Source: Lycium barbarum
Lineage: Eukaryota > Streptophyta > Magnoliopsida > Solanales > Solanaceae
Direction: 5' to 3'
Length of the DNA: 64,000 nt
Assembly (NCBI RefSeq): GCF_019175385.1
Contig: NC_083344.1
Coordinates: 23,754,380-23,818,379 of the forward strand
The notes beneath the pieces were generated by a model that did not search any database, was not told where the DNA came from, and saw only the letters and a program-made list of their open reading frames with translations. Positions 57,404 to 64,000 of this stretch are shown piece after piece. Position 1 is the stretch's first letter. Each line of letters starts with the position of its first letter. Both the position numbers and the translations under genes were made by a program.

Positions 57404-60400
57404 TGTCACGACCCAACCCCGTGGGCCATGACTGGCACCCTACTTGGGCACCCAGACAGACTTACATATCCAATTATCATATCCAAACTTAGCTCAGAGT
57501 TCACAATAGTTATTTTAAACATAATTTAAAACAAAACTTGTCTTAAGCGGTCGCATACCAAAATATCATATCGGAACAAATAGAAGCGGCGGAATGCACA
57601 TCGCCGATCATATGTACAAATATAAACATAAGGGCCATTTTGGCCACCATAACAGACGGACCGCATTAAGACACATATCGTAATCGAACAGACACATATA
57701 GGACCCTCGACCCACAAACATGACTACAGACCTCTACAAATACAAAACGAAAACATATGACGGGACAAGGCCCCGCCGTACCCCAAATAGTCAAATATAC
57801 AGATACATATACATCACAAAAGATTTATATCGACATATGGGCTCCGAATCAAAAGGAGCACTCTGTAATAGCAGGACGGGGAGCCTACAGTGGTGGATCA
57901 CCGGCGTCTGTACCTGCGGGCATGAAACGCAGCCCCCGAAGAAAGGGGGTCAGTACGAAAGATGTACTGAGTATGTAAAGCATAGAGTGTAGAAGTGTAA
58001 ACCATAACTGAAACCAAACAGGATACACAAAAGGGAATACTGACCAGTATATCAAAATCTGTACCAAAACGTATGTACATAATGCAGATAAAAATCATGC
58101 AAAGCTCAGGAACGTGGTCACCCCTGCGACGCAGGTGCCACACACAGCATAACACCAGAAGGTTCAAATCTCCGTACATCCCCGAACACACACATATCAT
58201 CATAACATATCACCAGCCATATCACAACATTACTCCAAACGGAACCCGGCCCTATGGCGAGGTCTCGGGAACCGTAACACAGCATACGGCCGAATTAATC
58301 ATAGGGCGCACGAATCATAACCGGCCCGGGAACCGGTGAACGAAATCATAATAAGGGCACGAGCGGAGTCGTGAGAAAACAATGCAATTTACATATCAAA
58401 ATACTTTTGCAAACTTGACAAAATCATATGTTGACTCATTAGTCAAAAATAGTTCGAACAATTAATCAAAATGAGGTTCATTTCACAAAAGTATTTCCAA
58501 AACGGTAATTCTGGTTCAAAATATAATTTAGGACATCGTGGCAATCAAAACATTATTTTACAATAGCCAAGTTCATAAACAAAAGTCTTTTGCCGACGTT
58601 ATACAAAAATGAGCCTTATAGGGCAAACAAAAGAGTTTCGGAGTTAGCGGGCCCACCTCGGGTCGAGTCGAGGTGGCGGACATGAGTTACGGACATTTGG
58701 GGTCTATGGGATCATACGTGGAAGTTTCGAAGCGATTCGAATACATTTACAAACGTTTCGGACATTAGATCACTTTTTAACACAAATGAGAGTTTTATGC
58801 TTCAATTGAATTGAATGAATAGTACCCAATTTCTAGTTCGGATTTCCAAGAACAGAATGGCCTCCAACGCTCCGAAATCGACCTAGTATACCTAGGACAT
58901 GCTAAAAGAAGGAATGGGGTAGCCTTACATACCTTTCTCACTTCTTACGCTCGTTCAAACTCGATTCCCGTTCCGTCCAAAATCTGCAATTGGTCATAGT
59001 TACCAATTAGGAATTGTAAAACTTAAGAATTCATTTAACTTCATATTTGTCTACCGCAATTTCGGCAGCACTTCCCCTATACATATAGCACCCCCGAGAA
59101 TTCAACTGGGCCAAAATATTCACAACAACCCAACAACAACACTAACAACAATAACCATAGCTACAAAACACACAATATGGCACAACTAACCTTCTTCCCG
59201 ACATAATGTCACAACCTTCATTCCAACTTCATATTTTCAAATCAATATCAACATCCTCACATTCATTACTAATTAAGACCATGACAATATAATTCGAGAG
59301 CATTTCATAACATTTCTACAAAATATTCATACGATATACAAAGTATACAACTTCCGACCAAAGTCATAATTCATTCAAAACTTCTAACCTTTGGCATACA
59401 TATTCATAACATGATTCCATCTTCCAAGTTCATCAATGATCATCCTAATTTGCACCCTAACAACTTCATTTTCATAATGTCGTAAGATCATACCTAAACG
59501 ACATAAGTTCCTACATTCCATCCCAAGGCAAACTTATATCATTTTACTTTCATTTACATTGCAAGAATCACAATAACACAACTAACATGTTAAATCAAAA
59601 TTTAATTCATTCCCATTCCATTCCCTATATCACACGGCCAACCTATACATTTCCAACTTCAACCAAATTCTTTCCACTTTCATTCTCAATATGAATTCCA
59701 TCCTACACACAACTAGAATACAACATAAATTCAATCCACCATAAGCATACAATGTATATATATATACACGGCCATGCACCATATTCCATACCCACTTTGC
59801 AAACTTCCATGTTTTCATGAATTCTACTCATTTCCATACACTACAACACAAACAAACCTTCATAACATAATAATATGGAATGAATTCTTACCTTTCTCTT
59901 CAACTTCTTCAAACTTCCACTTGCCAACACAAGTGCTTTCTTGCCTTAAAATTTATACCATCTTGAAGAGCATCCATGAGTTAGTAATATTGCTAGAAAA
60001 TTATGATTTTTTGGATCAAGAATAGACTTGGAATTTTTTTTTTCTTTCTTTGGAGGGGGCCGAACCCCTCTCCTCTTGTTCTTGCTCCCTTGTTTTTCTT
60101 ATGTTTCATGAATCTTCTAATGGATAGAGCTCACTTATATAAATTATAACACATGGGAAATTAATTAAAATGAGGGGTTGGGCCAAGGCCATGTTGGCCG
60201 GCCACCCTTCTCATTTTGGGCCAAAATTCTCCTTTTATGTTTTTGAGCCCAATGACTTAAAATTCTCGTTTTGTAATTCCCGAAACTAATTTCCAAAATT
60301 CCAATTTGGCCCTTGGCCTCCCTCCGTGTTTCCACATCAATACTTTTCATGAACAACCCACATATATACTAATTCAAATCAACAAATAACCTTATTCCTT

Positions 60401-60456
60401 ACAAATCAAAAATTATTTCAAATTTTTCCGAATACGCGAGAATACGGGATATAACA
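57404..60456 (-). repeat. 3' LTR of the decayed chromovirus (3.05 kb)
   Basis: On the plus strand it runs from TGTCACGACCCAACCCCG to ATACGGGATATAACA. It contains the GTACTGAGTATGTAAAG block (57965). No ORF inside is credible. Confidence 0.88.
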
Positions 60457-60471
60457 TTCTCCCCCCCTTTA
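60457..60471 (-). promoter_or_regulatory. Polypurine tract of the decayed chromovirus
   Basis: On the minus strand an AAAGGGGGGGAGAA-like tract lies directly before the 3' LTR, preceded by ATTCGAGGACGAATG. Confidence 0.8.
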
Positions 60472-60639
60472 GAACATTCGTCCTCGAATGTTAGATTAGT
60501 CTTGTAGGGTCTGTAAGTACTTCGGGGGAGCTTTATTTTACGATCAGCACAATTATTACACATTCGCTATTGAATATAGCCAAGTAAGAAATTTAGGTTA
60601 CCGGTGGGCATAAGAAATAAGTGAGGACATTTCTTTTCC

Positions 60640-62480
60640 ATTCCGTCCCTTACTTCCAAAGTCATTGCTTCTCCATTATTGTTTTGCCATAAGACCTTAA
60701 TAGGGGTATATCTTTAGTGCGCACTCTCTGCACTTGGCGATACAGAATAATTACAGATTGTTCTTCGTTAGACAATTCTTCCATCACTTGAATCTCTTCT
60801 ACTGGAAATATTTTGGGAGGGCCACCAACGCATTCGCGAAGCATAGGTACATAAAATGCCGGATGTATCGCTTCCAGATCAAATGGTAAATCTAACTCGT
60901 AGGCGACATTCCCAATCCTTTAAATAATCTGGTAAAGTCCGATATATTGCGGACTGAGCTTACCCCTTTTTGCTGAATCACGTTACGCCTTTCATAGTCG
61001 ATACTTTCAAAATACCCTATCGCCGACCTGGAATTCCCAGGGTCGACGCCGTTTACCTGCGTATGACTTTTGACGACTCTAAGTTGCTAATTGTCTTCGT
61101 CGGTTAAGTTTCACTTTATCGACGGCTTGCTGGATCATATCCGGACCGATTAAATTCTGTTTCACCAGTATCGAACTAGCTGATCAGTGACCTGATTTTT
61201 TTTTTCCGCCATACAAAGCCTCATAGGGCCATCTGGATGCTAGAATAGTAGTTGTTATTATAAGCAAACACGATCAACGAAAGGTGATCATTCCGGCTGC
61301 CTCTGAAATCAATAACACGGGCCCGCAACATATCTTCTAACGTTTGTATAGTGTGCTCAGGCTTATCCGAGCCCCTAATTCTTCCTGAAAACAAAACTCC
61401 ATAAATTAGTCATAACTGAGTACCTCTGCCAGTGACAATAGATATAAGAACTCCGTGGAGTTCCACTATTCCTTTAATACAATAGTCTGGCATAATCCTC
61501 AGCTGGATCAGTGATTCCAACGAGAAGAAAATGGACTGATCTTTGTCAGTCTATTAACCATACCCCATATGGAAATCATACTTCTGCGGAGCGCGAGGCA
61601 AACCCGTAATGAGATCCATATTAATTATTTCCCACTTCCAAATCAGAAATTCCATTTCCTGAAACAGTCCACCCGGTTTCTGATGCTCAATTTTTGCCTT
61701 GCGGACAATTCGGGCCACGGGCCTTGCGGTGTCCCATTTCATGCCATTCCATCAGCATAGACATCCGAGGTCATGGTACCGTTGAGTGGATTGGGGGTAA
61801 ACAAAATACTGAGCGTTATGCGCTCCGCTCATAATTGGCCATTGCCGTCCTACGATGTCGGGCACACATGATCTGCCTCGGTATAACAATACTCATCCGG
61901 TAAAACCTCGAGCTAAATATTTTCCTTATCAAAGGTCATCTCTCTACCATACCAGGACAGACTCCTCAAACTGACGCTGTTTTACCTCTTCCATAATCGA
62001 TGATTCTGCAATTTCTCAAACGAAAATTTAAATATCTTCAGAACCGACCAGACGGACTCCAAGGCTAGCCGACTGGTGAGTCCCACAGACCAATTCTTTA
62101 TTTCTGAACGTACGCCAGTCAATGCCGTCTATAGGTTCACGACTAAGTGCGTCTGTCACAACGTTAGCCCTTATAGGGTGGTACAAAATATTAACATCAT
62201 AATCTTTCAATAATTCGAACCATCTTTTCTGCCACGAATTCGACTCTTCTTGGCTTAAAATATACTGGAGGCTCTTACGGCCCGTACAAATGTCAACACG
62301 GACCCCATATAAGTAATGCCGCCATATCTTTAAAGCATGAATTGCCGTAGCTAATTCTAGATCATGAGCGAAATAATTTCTTCTCGTGCGGTCTGAGCTG
62401 CCGGGGAACATAGGCTATAATCCGACCGCTTCCAGACAACTACATATTTCAGTCGATGTCGAAGGCCTAGGCTAGTACTT
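60640..62480 (-). pseudogene. Pol relic: RNase H, integrase and chromodomain-like C-terminus
   Basis: Minus-strand pieces in the expected order. The end of the reverse transcriptase is TDIQKTEVIKY (about 62490). RNase H (62411-62028) has [20 protein letters not shown] and ANVVTDALSREP. The integrase finger and core start (61742-61554) have KIEHQKPGGLFQEMEF and INMDLITGLPR. The C-terminal region (about 60980-60662) has [34 protein letters not shown] and LYRQVQRVRTKDIP. Stops and frameshifts are frequent, and the second and third catalytic residues are not recognisable. It is the same lineage as the 45215 element but much older. Confidence 0.88.
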
Positions 62481-64000
62481 TATCACTTCAGTCTTCTGTA
62501 TGTCAGTTGTTTCCATGTATACTTATTTTACCTACTCTCCTTCATTCCCCCTCTTTGGGGTTATACTTACACCATATTCGTATCTTTTCTTTCTAACCTA
62601 CAACTTGGTTATTTTCGTACGAAACCTTAACAGAATCATAATTACGTAATACACAATCTTATCCAATAGCTGACACTCAGATATCGCAATTAATATAACA
62701 ATTTATCTTTTAATAATTACATCCTTCCTCATGGGATGATTTGGCCAAGTTATTCCTTCTTTCACACCCGTTCCTTATCCGTCGTTCTGTTTTTCTCGAT
62801 ATTCAAATTAACTGATATGCACATGATTCATCATTCCATGCCCTAGGTTTCCTTTGTCCTGCACTACTACATTTTAGTTCGTCCTCGCAAATAATTCTCG
62901 TGCTTTACCCGTTGACTCTTTTAGAGGCTCTGTTTAATTACGTTTCCTACGGCTCACTTTTTCTGACATTTTGATTACCTTCCACTCAATCATTCTCTTT
63001 TCTTCCCAAACATCATCGTATTAGAATCTTCCAATCTCAACCGGTAGGGAAATGAATATCAGTTTATTTCGTAACATCTGTGCCATACCTTTCGCTTTGC
63101 CTCATAAATTCTGTCTGGTTAACGTTTTCCATATATTACAACAATAGCTATCAGGGTTCGCCAATCAATCGACGCAGTCATAAATGGGGGCCCTACACAT
63201 ACATATATATATATCACTACTATTTCTTTTACAGTATATCTTCAATCACTCGCTCATACTTACTCTAGCTTCGGAGCTGCGTTACCTTTTCTTCCCTTTT
63301 TAGCAATCTAATCCGTCTCAGCTCGTGTGGCCCCTATAAAGTTTCTAGCCATATCACACATCCTAATTCCCTTTTGGTTACCCAGAATTTCCTATTCGTC
63401 TCTCATATCTAAGTTCGCGAACATTTTTGTACATTTCCCAGGGGGTCACCCATCCCAGAATTGCTCTGGCCCTGGCACGCTTAACCCTACAACTTTAATG
63501 AATTTAGGCACGTTAAGACCGTGTAATCACACTGATTGCCCCCCACAGCCTTTGTCACGTAATTTGAGACAAGTCGGGGCCTTAACAACTTTTCAAAATG
63601 TTCTCGTAGCAGGTCCCACCCCGGCCTAATGAGGATTCTTTTACTTTTCTGACTATATGGTTACCGTGTCGCCCCTTTTGTAAACCCTCAATATTTACCT
63701 TCATGTATATATATGATTCTAGACCGTCCACAAGTTTAAGTTTTATTCCACAAATTCCACCTCCACCCGGTCGAGGAAAACTGATAAAACGTTATCGTAG
63801 GGTATCTTCCGACCACCAGCAAAAGAAAGCTAGAGCCCGACGAACTTCGCGGAATCTTCTAATGCCTAATTCACATAATTACCTCCACGGTTATATATAT
63901 CTATATACTTAAGCCGAGAGCGAACCGCTCAATTCTCAATTGCTTGTCATACGTTTTGTATTCTTTTAATTAGAGGAAACTTGATCGTCGGGCATTTTTG
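62481..64000. other. Unresolved repeat sequence at the window edge
   Basis: The match to pol stops here although upstream reverse transcriptase would be expected on the minus strand, so another insertion or rearrangement begins near 62480. I see no credible ORF. The only recognisable item is a 5S-rRNA-like segment at 63436-63490. A TATATATATATC run lies near 63203. Confidence 0.5.
63436..63490 (-). other. 5S rRNA-derived segment (3' half, internal promoter boxes)
   Basis: The minus strand reads GTTAAGCGTGCCAGGGCCAG, AGCAATTCTGGGATGGGTGA and CCCCCTGGGAA in succession. Against the plant 5S rRNA as I remember it, about 45 of 55 positions agree. The agreement covers box A (GTTAAGCGTGC), the intermediate element (GGGC.AGAG) and box C (GGATGGGTGACC...CCTGGGAA). 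The 5' half of 5S is not recognisable. Cassandra-type retrotransposons are known to carry 5S sequence in their LTRs; this may be a related module. Confidence 0.65.

Larger units (their letters stand above)
57404..64000 (-). mobile_element. Decayed chromovirus, TGTTATATCCC family, cut by the window end
   Basis: The 3' LTR (57404-60456), polypurine tract and decayed pol follow each other in minus orientation. The LTR family is that of the solo LTR at 37646-40671. The region beyond about 62480 no longer matches pol. The left flank is GTGTT (57399-57403); the partner is outside the window. Confidence 0.75.

Noticed and set aside
59774..60025. 83-codon ORF in the 57404-60456 LTR
   Set aside because: It lies inside the LTR, is compositionally biased, and I could not recognise it in the related solo LTR at 37646-40671.

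Overview
This window is repeat-dense nuclear DNA from a flowering plant. The evidence is that almost everything is nested LTR retrotransposons of plant-specific Ty3/gypsy lineages: Athila-type, and Tekay/Del-type chromoviruses with iMet-type primer sites. There is also a plant Mutator-like (MULE) transposase relic and a plant B3-domain gene relic. The LTR vocabulary looks like that of Solanaceae, but this is an impression that I could not check. I see no intact host gene, no tRNA gene and no bacterial-type feature.

Layout. 1-1630: the 3' end and truncated LTR of one gypsy element. 1636-12063: a decayed Athila-type element (reverse transcriptase, RNase H, integrase, a 3' accessory ORF, polypurine tract, LTR), with a solo LTR (6423-8853) inside the accessory ORF. 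12066-17023: two reverse-oriented LTRs joined as a mosaic. 17024-20100, 31299-34922, 43781-45214 and 55122-55915: four pieces of one older locus, pushed apart by later insertions. That locus holds a coiled-coil ORF relic, a B3-domain gene relic, a MULE transposase relic on the minus strand, a small unknown gene, and four clusters of a palindromic motif built on AACTCTGCC/GGCAGAGTT. 20101-31293: a solo LTR inside the transposase reading frame (target duplication TGTGG), itself split by a complete-length but defective Tekay-type element at 21073-29881 (GTGAG). 34923-43775: a non-autonomous LTR element with 891-bp LTRs (TAGAG), which encodes no reverse transcriptase but two unfamiliar ORFs and is split by a 3-kb solo LTR (37646-40671, ATACA). 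45215-55116: the youngest element, a nearly intact 9.9-kb Tekay/Del chromovirus (TTTAT) whose single gag-pol frame is broken by only two stop codons. 55916-64000: an LTR interrupted by a decayed minus-strand chromovirus that runs off the window, with a 5S-rRNA-like segment near 63436-63490.

How the parts work together. The retroelements are independent insertions, and their duplications give a clear order of events. The older locus is the most interesting part. It looks like a multi-gene Mutator-like element: a transposase, a small DNA-binding-type protein (B3) and other small ORFs share promoter-side clusters of one palindromic motif, recalling VANDAL-type MULEs with accessory anti-silencing proteins. 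A second theme is that nearly all the LTR families here carry, just upstream of their TATA-like box, a GC-rich cassette of short palindromes whose sequence differs between families but whose position does not.
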